Part shown: positions 51,166 to 61,074 of the stretch, piece by piece
Layout: the number at the start of each line of letters is the position of its first letter
How positions within the stretch are numbered: position 1 is the stretch's first letter
Assembly (NCBI RefSeq): GCF_036186745.1
Contig: NZ_CP108086.1
Span: 6,138,001-6,202,000, forward strand
Length of the DNA stretch: 64,000 nt
Source of the DNA: Microbispora hainanensis
GTDB taxonomy: Bacteria; Actinomycetota; Actinomycetes; Streptosporangiales; Streptosporangiaceae
Direction of reading: 5' to 3'
Notes under the pieces: model-generated
Told to the model about the DNA's origin: nothing
What the model saw: only the letters and a program-made list of their open reading frames with translations
Database searches by the model: none
Position numbers and translations under genes: made by a program

Positions 51166-52041
51166 ATGGCCGGACAGATCGTCGTCGCCGTCGACGGATC
51201 GAGCCCAGCGACGGCGGCACTGGAGTGGGCGGCGGACGACGCGCGGCGCCGGGGGGCCACCTTGAAGATCGTCCACGTGCGCGAGCCGTGGGCGCACGAA
51301 TACCCGTTCCACGCCGTCGAGGGCTTCGCCCAGTCCTACAGCGAGTTCTGCGAAGGCGTGCTCGCGGCGGCCGCCGCCCGCGCCCGGGAGCTCGCCCCCG
51401 GCCTTGAGGTGACCACGGAGCTCGCCGAGGGCACGGTGGTCGAGACCCTGCGCGCCGCATCGGCCGGCGCCGACGCCCTCGTGGTCGGCAGCCGGGGGAT
51501 GGGCGGCTTCTCCGGCCTGATCCTCGGCTCCGTCGGCCTCGGCCTCGCCGGTCACGCGGAGGTCCCCGTCGTCGTGGTACGCAAACCGCACCGGGAGGAA
51601 TACCACGAGGTCGTCGTCGGCTTCGACGGATCCCCGCACTCGGAGGCGGCCCTGGAGTTCGCCTTCGAGGAGGCCCGGGCGCGGCGCGGGCGGGTGCACG
51701 CGGTGTACGCCTGGGAGATGCCGGCGTTCTCCCCCTTCGCCGTCGGCTATGGAACGGCGCTGCAGGAGATCTACGACAACGAGTGCCGGGCGGCGCGGCT
51801 GCGGCTCGCACCGTGGCGCGACAAGCACCCGGACGTCCCGCTGGTCGAGTCGGCGGTCTGCGGCCACCCGGCCCCGGCGCTGGCCGACGCCTCGCTGGTC
51901 GCCGACCTCGTGGTCGTCGGCTCCCGCGGGCTGGGCGGGGTGCGCGGCGCGCTCATCGGCTCGGTCAGCCATGCCGTACTGCACCGCGCGCACTGCCCCG
52001 TCGCGGTCGTACGGCCCCGCGACGGCGAGGGCCGGCAATGA
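51166..52041 (+). CDS. Universal stress protein with tandem Usp domains (second copy)
   Basis: 291 residues with AGGAGGA upstream. Two Usp domains, each with an ATP-type motif: LVVGSRGMGGFSGLILGSVGLGLAGHAEVPVVVVRKPH and LVVVGSRGLGGVRGALIGSVSHAVLHRAHCPVAVVRP. It is related to the Usp at 42602 but not a recent duplicate. Placed between two glycoside hydrolase genes, it shows no link to them except position. Confidence 0.92.
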   Translation: MAGQIVVAVDGSSPATAALEWAADDARRRGATLKIVHVREPWAHEYPFHAVEGFAQSYSEFCEGVLAAAAARARELAPGLEVTTELAEGTVVETLRAASAGADALVVGSRGMGGFSGLILGSVGLGLAGHAEVPVVVVRKPHREEYHEVVVGFDGSPHSEAALEFAFEEARARRGRVHAVYAWEMPAFSPFAVGYGTALQEIYDNECRAARLRLAPWRDKHPDVPLVESAVCGHPAPALADASLVADLVVVGSRGLGGVRGALIGSVSHAVLHRAHCPVAVVRPRDGEGRQ

Positions 52042-52068
52042 AACGCATTCGGTGCGCGGGGATCCGCA

Positions 52069-52095
52069 GGGCGGCAGCAGGATCCGCTGCCGCCC
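52069..52095. terminator. Bidirectional hairpin between convergent Usp and GH95 genes
   Basis: A perfect 10-bp stem, GGGCGGCAGC (52069-52078) with GCTGCCGCCC (52086-52095), encloses a 7-base loop in an 85-bp gap between two stop codons. Confidence 0.75.
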
Positions 52096-52126
52096 CTGGC
52101 ACTCCCTTCCGTCCTGCCCGGCTCGG

Positions 52127-54979
52127 TCACACGGCGATGATCGTCCACTGGTTGTTGGGGCTGCTGTTCGGCGTCCACATGCCGACGGCGGAGCCGGTGG
52201 CGGTGTAGCCCATGCCGTCGAGGGCGGTGCCGGTGCCGCGGTTGACGATCTGATAGCGGCCGTTGCCGAGATCGTTCAGGCGCCACTGCTGGTTGTTGCC
52301 GCCGTTCCAGGGGGCCTGCCTGGCGTTGGCGCCGTTGGCGGAGTTGCCCCAGCTGTCGGCCACCATGCCGTTGGTGCGGTTGACGATCCGATACCAGCCG
52401 CCGCCCAGGTCGACGAGCTGCCACTGGAGGTTGGTGCTGCCGTCCCAGTTCCACTGCTTGAGGTTCGACCCCGAGGCCACGTTGCCGCCGCTGTCGAGCA
52501 CCAGGCCGGTGGCGGCGTTGGCGATCCGCACATAACCGGTGGGGGTGCTGCCGCCGCCGGACCCGGTCAGACGGTAGGTGCGGCCGGCCTGGCCGGGTAG
52601 CGCGATGACGTCGGCCTCGGGTTTGGTGACGGAGACGGCGGCGCCGGTCTCGGCGTCGACCACCTGGTAGGTGCCGGTGAAGCTCCGGTTGCGCACGTTG
52701 ACCGTGCCGGTGCGGTCGAATTTCACGAGGATCTCGGTGGTCCCGTTGGAACTCCAGGTAGCGCTCACGGTGTAGCCGCCGCGGCCCCGCAGGCCCTGCA
52801 CCTTCCCGTTCGGCCACGCCGAGGGCAGCGCGGGCAGCACGTGCAGCTCGCCGGTGTGGCTCTGCAGCAGCATCTCCGCGATGCCAGAGGTGGCGCCGAA
52901 GTTGCCGTCGATCTGGAACGGCGGATGCAGGTCGAACATATTCGGCGCGAGCCGGTCGGTCCTCACCAGGAGCCCGATCAGGTTGCGTGCCCGGTCGCCC
53001 TCCTCCATCCGCGCCCAGTAGTTGATCTTCCAGGCCAGCGACCAGCCGGTGCCGTCGTCGCCGCGCAGTTCGAGGGTCCGCCGCGCGGCGTTGTAGAGCG
53101 TGGGGGTGCCGCGCTTGGTGATCTGGTTGCTGGGGTGCAGGCCGTACAGGTGGGAGATGTGCCGGTGGTTCTGCTCGGTTTCTACCCAGTCGTACAGCCA
53201 CTCCTGGATGTTGCCGCGCGAGCCGACCTTCATCGGAGGAAGCCGGTCCCTGGCGGCGAGGACCTGCGCCCGGAAGCTCGCGTCCGTGCCGAGGACCTCG
53301 CCGGCCTTGGCACAGCCGTTGAACAGGTCGCGCAGGATCTGGTTGTCCATCGTCGGGCCGGCGCACACGCTGACACCCGAGTGGTGGGCCAGCTCCGGGG
53401 AGTTCGAGGGGTTCGTGACCAGATAACCCAGGCTCGGCTCCTGCACGAGCGTGTCGAGGAAGAACTGCGCCGCGCCCTTCATCGCCGGGTAGTTCTGCCG
53501 GAGGAAGTCGACGTCGCCGGTGAACAGGTAGTGGTCCCAGATCATGGTGGCCAGCCACGCGCCGCCGGTCTGCCACATGCCCCAGAACGCGCCGTCGACG
53601 ACCGAGCTGCCGCGCCACGCGTCGGTGTTGTGATGGGTGACCCAGCCGCCGGCGTTGTACTGGACCTGAGCCGTGCGGGCGCCGGTGACCGTGAGGTCGT
53701 TGATCATTCTGAACACCGGCTCGTAGCACTCCGACAGGTTCGTCGTGTCGGCGGGCCAGTAGTTCATCGGCAGATTCGCGTTCAGCGTGTACTTGGAATC
53801 CCACGACGGGCTGAGGGAGTCGTTCCAGATGCCCTGGAGGTTGGCCGGCTGGGTCCCCGGCCGTGAGGAGGAGATCAGCAGGTAGCGGCCGAACTGGAAC
53901 AGCAGCACCGAGAACTGCGGATCATTGGTGTTCGCGTGCTGCGCGATCCGCACGTCCGTCGGCTGGTCGGCCGCCGAGGTGCGGCCGAGGTCGAGTGTGG
54001 TGCGCCCGAACAGCCGCTGGTAGTCGGCGACGTGACGGGCGCGCAGGTCGTCGTACGTCCTGCCGTTGGCGGCGTTGAGATAGCCTCGCGCGATGCCCTG
54101 GTAGTCACCGCTGGTGTCCCTGTAGTTCACGTAGCTGGAGCCGATGGAGATCAGCACGGTCACGCTGTCGGCGTTGCGAACCTGGAGCGTGCCGCCGGAG
54201 CTGCTGACCGTGCCGCCGTTGGCGACGGCCCGGGCCAGCGCCAGGAATCTGACCTTGCCCGCCAGACCTCGCTGGTCGCCGGACACGCCGTCGAGCGCCA
54301 CCGTCGTGCCGTCCGGGCTGGAGCGCGTGGTCCGCTGCGGGCTGTCGAACGTCGCGGAGAACGTGATCGAGCCGCCCCTGTCGGCGGTGAGGCGGATGGC
54401 GATCACCTGGTCCGGCGCGCTCGCGAACACCTCACGCCGGTAGCGCACGCCGTTCTGCAGGTACGTCGTGGTCGTGGTGGCGGTGGTCAGATCCAGGACC
54501 CGGCTGTAGTCCGAGACCCCGCTGCTGCTGCCGAAGGCGAGCCGCAGGTTGCCGACGGTCTGGTACGCCAGCTGGGCCGAGGGGTTGCCCAGCATGTTCT
54601 GGTCGATGAGACTCTGGGCCTGGCTCCACTGGTTCTGGAAGACCAGTTGCCGGATCTGCCCGAGAGCCCCCGCGCCCCTCGTGTTGCTCTGGTCGTACGG
54701 CCCGCCTGCCCAGATGGTGTCCTCGTTGAGCTGTAACCGCTCGGTGTCGACGTTGCCGAACACCATCGCGCCCAGCCGGCCGTTGCCGATCGGTAGTGCG
54801 CGCAGCCAGTCGGTGCCGGCGCTCTCGTCGTACCAGAGGGCCAGGTCGTTGGCGGCGCTCACCTCGGGAGGGACCGCCACCGCGGCCCGGGCGGCCGCCG
54901 TCCACTGGAACGGCGCCAGCGCGGCGCCGGCTCCGACCGCGCCGAATCGCAGCACTTGCCGTCGGGTGAAGTCAGACAA
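52127..54979 (-). CDS. Tat-exported GH95 alpha-L-fucosidase/alpha-L-galactosidase with ricin-type lectin domain
   Basis: 950 residues from a TTG start with GGAGAG 6 bp upstream. The N-terminus [22 protein letters not shown] is a twin-arginine signal. Residues ~40-770 are a GH95 enzyme: [99 protein letters not shown]. Residues ~805-950 are a ricin-type trefoil (three QW repeats). GH95 removes terminal alpha-1,2-L-fucose or alpha-L-galactose from plant xyloglucan or arabinogalactan. A LacI-type operator lies 565 bp upstream. Confidence 0.93.
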   Translation of the reverse strand: MSDFTRRQVLRFGAVGAGAALAPFQWTAAARAAVAVPPEVSAANDLALWYDESAGTDWLRALPIGNGRLGAMVFGNVDTERLQLNEDTIWAGGPYDQSNTRGAGALGQIRQLVFQNQWSQAQSLIDQNMLGNPSAQLAYQTVGNLRLAFGSSSGVSDYSRVLDLTTATTTTTYLQNGVRYRREVFASAPDQVIAIRLTADRGGSITFSATFDSPQRTTRSSPDGTTVALDGVSGDQRGLAGKVRFLALARAVANGGTVSSSGGTLQVRNADSVTVLISIGSSYVNYRDTSGDYQGIARGYLNAANGRTYDDLRARHVADYQRLFGRTTLDLGRTSAADQPTDVRIAQHANTNDPQFSVLLFQFGRYLLISSSRPGTQPANLQGIWNDSLSPSWDSKYTLNANLPMNYWPADTTNLSECYEPVFRMINDLTVTGARTAQVQYNAGGWVTHHNTDAWRGSSVVDGAFWGMWQTGGAWLATMIWDHYLFTGDVDFLRQNYPAMKGAAQFFLDTLVQEPSLGYLVTNPSNSPELAHHSGVSVCAGPTMDNQILRDLFNGCAKAGEVLGTDASFRAQVLAARDRLPPMKVGSRGNIQEWLYDWVETEQNHRHISHLYGLHPSNQITKRGTPTLYNAARRTLELRGDDGTGWSLAWKINYWARMEEGDRARNLIGLLVRTDRLAPNMFDLHPPFQIDGNFGATSGIAEMLLQSHTGELHVLPALPSAWPNGKVQGLRGRGGYTVSATWSSNGTTEILVKFDRTGTVNVRNRSFTGTYQVVDAETGAAVSVTKPEADVIALPGQAGRTYRLTGSGGGSTPTGYVRIANAATGLVLDSGGNVASGSNLKQWNWDGSTNLQWQLVDLGGGWYRIVNRTNGMVADSWGNSANGANARQAPWNGGNNQQWRLNDLGNGRYQIVNRGTGTALDGMGYTATGSAVGMWTPNSSPNNQWTIIAV

Positions 54980-55016
54980 TTCAGCTCTCCAAGTCCATGG
55001 GGGTCAGTGACACTCG

Positions 55017-55026
55017 GAATCGATTC
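55017..55026. promoter_or_regulatory. GAATCGATTC palindrome upstream of GH95
   Basis: A perfect 10-bp palindrome with flanking TCG...GA symmetry, 38 bp before the GH95 start codon. AATCGATT-centred sites are used by some LacI-family sugar regulators, so a second control site is possible. Confidence 0.4.
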
Positions 55027-56211
55027 GACTGGGGATGGCAGAGGTGAGGGAACCGGAAGGTGACCGACCGGCGCGTGCGCCCGTGCCTCCATGACTTCGG
55101 GCAAAGGGAAGCGCGGAGGCATTCAGCGCTGGACGCCATGCTTGCGGGAAAGGGAGCGCACACCATGAGGGCGTCGCGAACGGCGGCTCTCCGCCCCGCG
55201 CACCACCACCGGACAACGGGAGACCGCCTCGGGGCTCAGTGTGAAAAACCCGGCGAATTGTGTCAAGAGCAGGATTCCGCCGGTTCGGCGTCGCATAAAT
55301 CGCCCCCGATCCCGGATCCGCCTTGCAGCCGGTCTGATCGGGGAACGCAGTCATCGGATGAAAGTTTCATGCGCCGTGCTCGCCCGTGAGTGCCGAGATT
55401 CCCTGATGTGGCCCTTGGGCCGAGTTCCTCGTTTGAGTGTGCGTATCGCGCCACTTGACACCATGCCCACGCCTGGGCTTTGCTCCGCTCCACCACCACC
55501 GGCCGATCTCTCGATGTGGAGGAGGGCGAAGACGAGCTCGAAATGTTAGCGCTAACACGATCTGGCGTGTGCTGGGGCCGGCGCGAATGGCCGGGCGACG
55601 ACCGGCGCATTGGGAACAGGTCCCGCCTGCCCCGAACCCGGCTCGAACGCCTGAGGTAAGGCGCGGGCGGCACGGTCCGCATTCCATTCGAACGCCACCG
55701 GAATCGCATCTCGCGCGGGAAATCCCTGCGCTCGGCTCCGATGTCGCGTTTGCGGTTGGAATGGCGGATTATTCAGCGTTGCTGAATCCTCTCATCTATT
55801 TGCCGGTCGCCGCCTCTCCTGACATGGGAAAGATGTGGATCCCGTCAAGTGAGAGCGTTGTGGCGACCGTTTCGTTTTTGTTCCCAATATTCGTGCCGAT
55901 CTATCGGTAATGGTGCAAACGCCGGTTCTTGTTCGGTATGCCTCGGAGCGAGATCGGCGGTGTGTTCGTCGTGGGCTCCCTCGGCGCGATCCTGGACAGC
56001 CTCGACGGACCACCTCAAACGGGGCATCTCTGTGGCCGCCGCCGTCGCCGTCTTCGTAGCCGCCTTCGCGGTCGTCTCCGGGGTCGTCTCCGGGGTCGCC
56101 TTCAGGGGCGTCGGCCGCATCTCTTGGCGTGGGCTCGCCCGCCCGCGGCGAACCCTGCCGCGACCAGGAAGGTCTCCCTAATCTGTGATCCCAAGAGATT
56201 GCTAGTTGATC
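55027..56211. other. Non-coding stretch upstream of GH95 and HNH copy B
   Basis: About 1.2 kb without a credible gene. Open frames on both strands lack start/ribosome sites and family motifs, and the base composition is less GC-biased than the flanking genes. The only strong element is the LacI-type operator at 55544-55557. Lost genes or a long regulatory region are both possible. Confidence 0.6.
55544..55557. promoter_or_regulatory. LacI-type operator in the gap upstream of GH95
   Basis: TGTTAGCGCTAACA is a perfect 14-bp palindrome, the best of the four sites. It is 565 bp from the GH95 start, unusually distant, with no intervening gene visible. Confidence 0.7.
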
Positions 56212-56254
56212 TTGAACTAGCCTCAAGGGCGCGAGAGAATTAATACAAGTTTTC
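56212..56254 (+). promoter_or_regulatory. Conserved promoter of HNH copy B
   Basis: TTGAAC (56212-56217) and GAGAAT (56235-56240) are 17 bp apart. Bases 56233-56254 are identical to the 22 bases upstream of copy A, including the -10 box. Confidence 0.6.
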
Positions 56255-56275
56255 TAATCTCTTGATGGGGGTGTC

Positions 56276-59110
56276 ATGGATCTGTTCGACATCGATACCG
56301 AGCGCACCCCTCATTCGAACACCCCTGACGACGGCTGGTGGGACCGTCTGATCGCCAATTCGCCGCTGTGGTCGTCCGACGGTTCATCCGCCCGCGATCC
56401 CTTCCCGATCATCAACTTCGAGCCCCGGCGGCCCGCCGACGCACCCGGAACCGCAAGCACGGATGCCTCGGAGGCGGACGCCCCAGGCGCCGAGACCACG
56501 GACGTCCCAGGCACCGATACCGACAGCGCAGACGCCACGCGTAGGGATGCCGCCGGTGCGAATGCCGTTGGAATGGACGGCGCTGGCGCGGATACCGCGT
56601 GTGGAGCTGTCGACGGCGCAGAGGCAGACAACGCGGACGCCACGCGTGGGACTGCCACCGGTACGAATGCCGCTGGCATGAGCGGTGCTGGCACGGACAG
56701 CGTTGACGCGAACGCCGCGCGTTGGGCCGCCGACAGTGCGGGATCTGACGCCGATGCCGCCCGTGGAGGGGATGCTGATGGTGCGGCTGCCGCTGGCGCG
56801 GCTGCCGCCGGTGCCGTGCGCGGGGCTTGTGATGGTGCGGCTGCCGCTGGCGCGAATGGCCCTGACGCGGGTGCCGCCCGTGGAGATGCCGCTGGCGCGG
56901 ATGGCGCTGGCTTTGGTGCCGCGCGTGGTGCTGCCGATGGCGCGGGCGCTGCTGGCACGAACGGCACCGGCGCGGATGGTCCTGGCGCGGCCGGCCCGAG
57001 TGCGGGTGCGGGTGCTTCCGACGGTGCGGGTGGGGGTGCTTCCGGCGGTGTGGGTGGGCGTGATCGTGGCCGTGGTCGGGGTCGGGGTGGTGTGCGGTCG
57101 TCGTGGGTGGTGGTGGGGTCGGTTCGTGAGGTGGCCCAAGAGCTGGCGCTGACGCCGCTTCCCGATGACGTGGATGTGTGCCTGGCCGAGGCGGAGGAGT
57201 TGCTGTTCGCCCGGGATCGGATCACCTGCGCGCTGGCCGATCGGGTGGGGCGGGTGCATCGTGCGGGGCAGGCCAGGCAGCATGGGCATGCCTCCACCCG
57301 GTGCTGGTTGCGCACCAGTGGGGGGATGACGGTGGGTGGTGCGGGCCGCCTGCTCACGTTGGGGGCGGAACTGCAGCGCCTCCCCAAGGTGCGGGAGAAG
57401 TTCGCCACGGGTGAGTTGGCGGCGGGGGTGGTGGAGGCCATCTGCGCCGCTGTGGCCGGACTATCGGATGAGCAGGCCGGCCTGGCGGAGCCGATCTTGG
57501 TGGACCTTGCGGGCAAGGCCGGGGCGGCGGAGGTCGCCAAGGCCGGCCGCCATCTGCGGGCGGTGCTGGACCCCGATGGGGAAGAGCGGGATGAGCGGGC
57601 CGATTACGGGCGGCGGTTCCTGCGGGTCCGCCCGGGCAAGGGCGGCGGCGTGGAAGGGGAGTTCTACCTGCCGCGTGAGGCCGGCGCCCGGTTGATGGCG
57701 TTGTTGCAGGCGTACGCCAAGCTGAGGGCGCAGGGGGATGACCGCCCGCTGACGGTACGTCAGGCGGACGCGCTGATCGCCCTGCTGGAGCAGAAGATCG
57801 TCACCGAGCTCCTCGTCGTGGTCAGCGCCGAATCCCTCCCCACCGACCCCGAAACCACCGACCCCACCGCCGACGACCCATACCCCGCCGACCCGGCCAC
57901 CGCCGACGACGTCAGCCACTACTTGGCGGACCTCGGCGACAGCGCCCCCAGCGACTACGCTCCCGACCCCGCCGGAAGCTCCGAGGCCCCGAGCGAGGCT
58001 GTTGCCACCGGCGACTGCGACAGCGACGCCGGAAGCGCCGACGACCCCACCGGGGCCGAGGGCGCCACCTCCGGCGTGATGGGCGACCCCGGCGCTGCGG
58101 GCGGCACCGACTGTCCCGACGCCGACAACACTGGCGCCCCTGCGCCCGCCGAAGCCGACGAGTTCGACACTGCCGAGGCCGAGGCAGGTGCCGGTACGGG
58201 TAGCGATGCCGGTGAGCGGCGGCCCGGCGAGTGCGAGCTGCGCGACACTGCAAGCATCGCCTCCGCCGAGGGCGGAGAGACCGTCAGCACCAGCTCTGCC
58301 GAGCGCCACGAGACCGCGCCCGCCACAGGCGGCGACGGCGACCGCGCTGCGGTCCAGTCTGGAGCACCGCACGCCACGCGGGCCGGGTCAGCATGCCTCG
58401 CCGCCGGTGGCGGGCATTCGCACACAGCACCTTCGGACACAGCGTCTTCAGGCGCGGCGGCTTGGGATGCGCCGCCGTCGGAGGCAGCACCCTCGGAGGC
58501 AGCGCGGCCGGATCCTCCTCCCGAGGACGCCTACGCACGTCACACCCACGCCGGGCCTGGGCCTGCGGGGGACTACCGGCATGGCCAGGACATACCGGGA
58601 ACGCTGGGGACGGCGCTGGGAGCGTCGGCAGGCGGGCCGCCCGGGGTGTTGTCGCTTGGTGCGTCGTTGGGGATGGCGCCGGGGACCGCGCCAGGGTTGT
58701 TGCTGGCGACCGGGCAGGTGCTGCCCGTCTCCAGCGTGCACCGCCTCGCCCGCACCAGCACGTTGGTCCGGATCGTCATGAACGCCGACGGGCAGGTCCT
58801 GGACATGGGCCGCAAGGTCCGCCTGGCGACTCCTGCCCAGCGCCGGGCCATCTTCGCCCGGTATGCCACGTGCTGGGTCGACGGCTGCCCGCTCCCAGCG
58901 ACCATGTGCCAGATCGACCACGCCGACAACTGGAGCACCGGCGGCCTCACCGACCTGAAGCTCCTCGGTCCGGCCTGCCAGTTCCACAACCGCGACCGCT
59001 ACCAGCACCCCGACCGCTACACCCGCCGCAAAGAAGGCGAAGACCGCTGGGCCTTCACCTACCACCGCCTGGGCAGAATCCGGCGCGTGTCAAGCGAATC
59101 TACAACGTAA
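56276..59110 (+). CDS. DUF222 / HNH endonuclease-domain protein (13E12-type), copy B
   Basis: 944 residues. The first ~40 residues (TPDDGWWDRLIANSPLWSSDGSSARDPFPII) match copy A. About 210 residues of Ala/Asp/Gly/Thr-rich degenerate repeats follow (GADxAGA-type), then a DUF222 domain almost identical to copy A. A diverged acidic linker precedes the HNH module (CWVDGCPLPATMCQIDHADNWSTGG, LGPACQFHNRDRYQHP). The N-terminal repeat is absent from copy A, so it is an expansion in this copy or a deletion in the other. Function unknown; nuclease chemistry is inferred from the HNH residues only. Confidence 0.88.
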   Translation: MDLFDIDTERTPHSNTPDDGWWDRLIANSPLWSSDGSSARDPFPIINFEPRRPADAPGTASTDASEADAPGAETTDVPGTDTDSADATRRDAAGANAVGMDGAGADTACGAVDGAEADNADATRGTATGTNAAGMSGAGTDSVDANAARWAADSAGSDADAARGGDADGAAAAGAAAAGAVRGACDGAAAAGANGPDAGAARGDAAGADGAGFGAARGAADGAGAAGTNGTGADGPGAAGPSAGAGASDGAGGGASGGVGGRDRGRGRGRGGVRSSWVVVGSVREVAQELALTPLPDDVDVCLAEAEELLFARDRITCALADRVGRVHRAGQARQHGHASTRCWLRTSGGMTVGGAGRLLTLGAELQRLPKVREKFATGELAAGVVEAICAAVAGLSDEQAGLAEPILVDLAGKAGAAEVAKAGRHLRAVLDPDGEERDERADYGRRFLRVRPGKGGGVEGEFYLPREAGARLMALLQAYAKLRAQGDDRPLTVRQADALIALLEQKIVTELLVVVSAESLPTDPETTDPTADDPYPADPATADDVSHYLADLGDSAPSDYAPDPAGSSEAPSEAVATGDCDSDAGSADDPTGAEGATSGVMGDPGAAGGTDCPDADNTGAPAPAEADEFDTAEAEAGAGTGSDAGERRPGECELRDTASIASAEGGETVSTSSAERHETAPATGGDGDRAAVQSGAPHATRAGSACLAAGGGHSHTAPSDTASSGAAAWDAPPSEAAPSEAARPDPPPEDAYARHTHAGPGPAGDYRHGQDIPGTLGTALGASAGGPPGVLSLGASLGMAPGTAPGLLLATGQVLPVSSVHRLARTSTLVRIVMNADGQVLDMGRKVRLATPAQRRAIFARYATCWVDGCPLPATMCQIDHADNWSTGGLTDLKLLGPACQFHNRDRYQHPDRYTRRKEGEDRWAFTYHRLGRIRRVSSESTT

Positions 59111-59123
59111 AGGCGGAAGGGTG

Positions 59124-59543
59124 TCACCGCTCGGTCGCGTCGAGCACGGGCTTGATGTCGATCACAGGTGTGCCGTCGATGGCCTCCAGTGGATGCACGC
59201 GCAGGCCCCGTGCGGGGTCGGTCTCCAGGACCGTGACCCGGTGCAGGCCGATGGGGTTGGGGCGGTCGGGGGAGCGGGTGGCGAACACGCCGGCCAGCGG
59301 GTTGCTCGTCTCCCCGCGCGGGTGGACCCGCAGGGTTTCGCGGTCGGCCTGGTGGAACCAGGTGAGGACGAGCACCTCGTCGCCCGTTGTCATCCCGTCG
59401 AGGGCCTCCCCGACTGCGGGATCGATCTCCAGCCAGGCGTCCGGCGCGCCCTCACGCCCCTGCCGGGGAGCTTCGGTGCGATCGGTAAGCGTGGAGCGTA
59501 CGACTCCGACGGGCCGCAGCGTGAACGACATGGGTTCGCTCAT
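59124..59543 (-). CDS. trmO: TrmO/TsaA-family tRNA methyltransferase (UPF0066)
   Basis: 139 residues from ATG 59543 with AAGGAG upstream. The YaeB/TrmO signature is visible: LRPVGVVRSTLTDR, VLVLTWFHQADRE, RGETSNPLAGVFATRSPDRPNPIGLHRVTVLE. E. coli TrmO N6-methylates t6A37 in tRNA; the protein here has only the short beta-barrel domain, as in many actinobacteria. It is convergent with HNH copy B and divergent from the YceI gene with only 28 bp between start codons. Confidence 0.88.
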   Translation of the reverse strand: MSEPMSFTLRPVGVVRSTLTDRTEAPRQGREGAPDAWLEIDPAVGEALDGMTTGDEVLVLTWFHQADRETLRVHPRGETSNPLAGVFATRSPDRPNPIGLHRVTVLETDPARGLRVHPLEAIDGTPVIDIKPVLDATER

Positions 59544-59571
59544 GATCCATCTCCTTCTGGGGGGGGATCGG

Positions 59572-60189
59572 ATGCCCACCATGTCATCCGGCACCGACAT
59601 CCCCGGCCCGTTCCGTGGGAATGCCCACGAAATGGACGTCGAGGCGGGCACGTACGCGTTGGGGCCGAGGTCCGGCCGGCTCCTGGTCCTCACCGGGCGC
59701 GCCGGGCTGGGCGCCAAGGCCGGGCACGATCTGACGATCGAGGTGACCCGGTGGCGGGGCGAGGCCGTGGTGACGCCGGACGACCCGGCGGGCTGCCGGG
59801 TGACGCTGGAGGCCGAGGTGGCCTCGATGCGGGTCAGGGAGGGCACGGGCGGGGTCAAGCCGCTCACCGACTCCGACCGGGTAGAGATCGAGAAGAACAT
59901 GCGCGAGAAGGTCCTCAAGGCGGATCGACACCCTCTGGTCACGTTCCGCTCGACCCGCGTCGAGGGGGATCCCGACGCGTTCCACATCGACGGGGATCTG
60001 ACCATCGCAGGCGTCACGCGGCCGGTCACGGTGTACGGCGCGATCGAGGAGGGACGGGCCCGCGGCCGGGCCACCGTTGTGCAGTCCGAGTGGGGCATCC
60101 GCCCCTACACCGCGTTTTTCGGAGCGCTCAAGCTGCGCGACGAGGTCGAGGTCATCTTCGACGTACGGCTGGGGGAGGGGCGGGGCTGA
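59572..60189 (+). CDS. YceI-family protein
   Basis: 205 residues from ATG 59572 (GGGGGGA upstream; ATG 59581 also possible). A lipocalin-like YceI barrel: VEAGTYALGPRSGRLLVLTGRAGLGAKAGHDLTIEVTRWRGEAVV, then IEKNMREKVLKADRHPLVTFRSTRVEG and DLTIAGVTRPVTV. Family members bind isoprenoid-type lipids. There is no signal peptide, so it should be cytoplasmic, unlike E. coli YceI. Confidence 0.88.
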   Translation: MPTMSSGTDIPGPFRGNAHEMDVEAGTYALGPRSGRLLVLTGRAGLGAKAGHDLTIEVTRWRGEAVVTPDDPAGCRVTLEAEVASMRVREGTGGVKPLTDSDRVEIEKNMREKVLKADRHPLVTFRSTRVEGDPDAFHIDGDLTIAGVTRPVTVYGAIEEGRARGRATVVQSEWGIRPYTAFFGALKLRDEVEVIFDVRLGEGRG

Positions 60190-60219
60190 CCTGTGCGCAG
60201 GTTGGGGCACCATGGATGC

Positions 60220-61065
60220 GTGACTGTGGCACACGACGCGGGTATTGCCGAGCGGTTGGGACTGCTGACCGATCTCGTGGCCGACGGCGAGGTGGTGATC
60301 CTCAGCGGGGCCGGTCTGTCGACCGAGTCGGGGATCCCGGACTACCGCGGTGAGACCGGGCGCAGGCGCAGGGCCGAGCCGATGACCTACCAGACGTTCG
60401 TGAGCAGCGCCCCCGCCCGCAGGCGTTATTGGGCACGCAGCCACCTGGGGTGGCGTCACATCGTGGACGCCGCGCCCAACGCCGGGCACCGGGCGGTCGC
60501 CGAGCTGCAGCGTCGCGGCCTGGTCGCGGGGGTCATCACGCAGAACGTCGACGGCCTGCACCAGGCGGCGGGCGCGCGCGAGGTCGTCGAACTGCACGGC
60601 AGCCTGCACCGGGTGCGCTGCCTGGGCTGCGGCCAGCGCAGCTCGCGGGAGGCGCTCGACCGGCGCCTGCGGGCCGCCAACCCCGGCTGGCAGGCCAGCT
60701 CGGAGATGATCAACCCGGACGGCGACGCCGTCCTGGACGCGGACGAGATCGAGACGTTCCGCACCGTGGACTGCGGGGGCTGCGGCGGCGTGCTCAAGCC
60801 CGACGTGGTGTTCTTCGGCGAGAACGTGCCGCCGTCACGGGTCAAGGAGTGCTACGCGCTGACCGAGCGGGCCGGTCTGCTGCTCGTCCTGGGATCCTCG
60901 CTGACCGTCATGTCGGGTTACCGGTTCGTCCGGCGCGCCGCCGCCCGTTCGATTCCCGTCGCGATCATCAACCAGGGGCCGACCCGGGGCGACGGGGAGG
61001 CGCTGATGACCTTCGACGCCCCGCTCGGCACGACCCTCACCACCCTCCTGCGCAACCTCTCCTAG
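60220..61065 (+). CDS. Sir2-family NAD-dependent protein deacylase
   Basis: 281 residues from GTG 60220 (GTG 60193 adds nine). NAD site [16 protein letters not shown], catalytic His in [23 protein letters not shown], zinc cysteines CLGCG and CGGCGG, then [13 protein letters not shown] and [14 protein letters not shown]. It removes acyl groups from lysines with NAD+. It may regulate metabolic enzymes such as acyl-CoA synthetases. No neighbour suggests a specific target. Confidence 0.92.
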   Translation: MTVAHDAGIAERLGLLTDLVADGEVVILSGAGLSTESGIPDYRGETGRRRRAEPMTYQTFVSSAPARRRYWARSHLGWRHIVDAAPNAGHRAVAELQRRGLVAGVITQNVDGLHQAAGAREVVELHGSLHRVRCLGCGQRSSREALDRRLRAANPGWQASSEMINPDGDAVLDADEIETFRTVDCGGCGGVLKPDVVFFGENVPPSRVKECYALTERAGLLLVLGSSLTVMSGYRFVRRAAARSIPVAIINQGPTRGDGEALMTFDAPLGTTLTTLLRNLS

Positions 61066-61074
61066 CAGCCTCTC

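Noticed and set aside
55437-55910. 157-codon plus-strand frame in the gene-poor gap
   Set aside because: It lacks a ribosome site and recognisable domain, and crosses the LacI-type operator; I treat it as chance.
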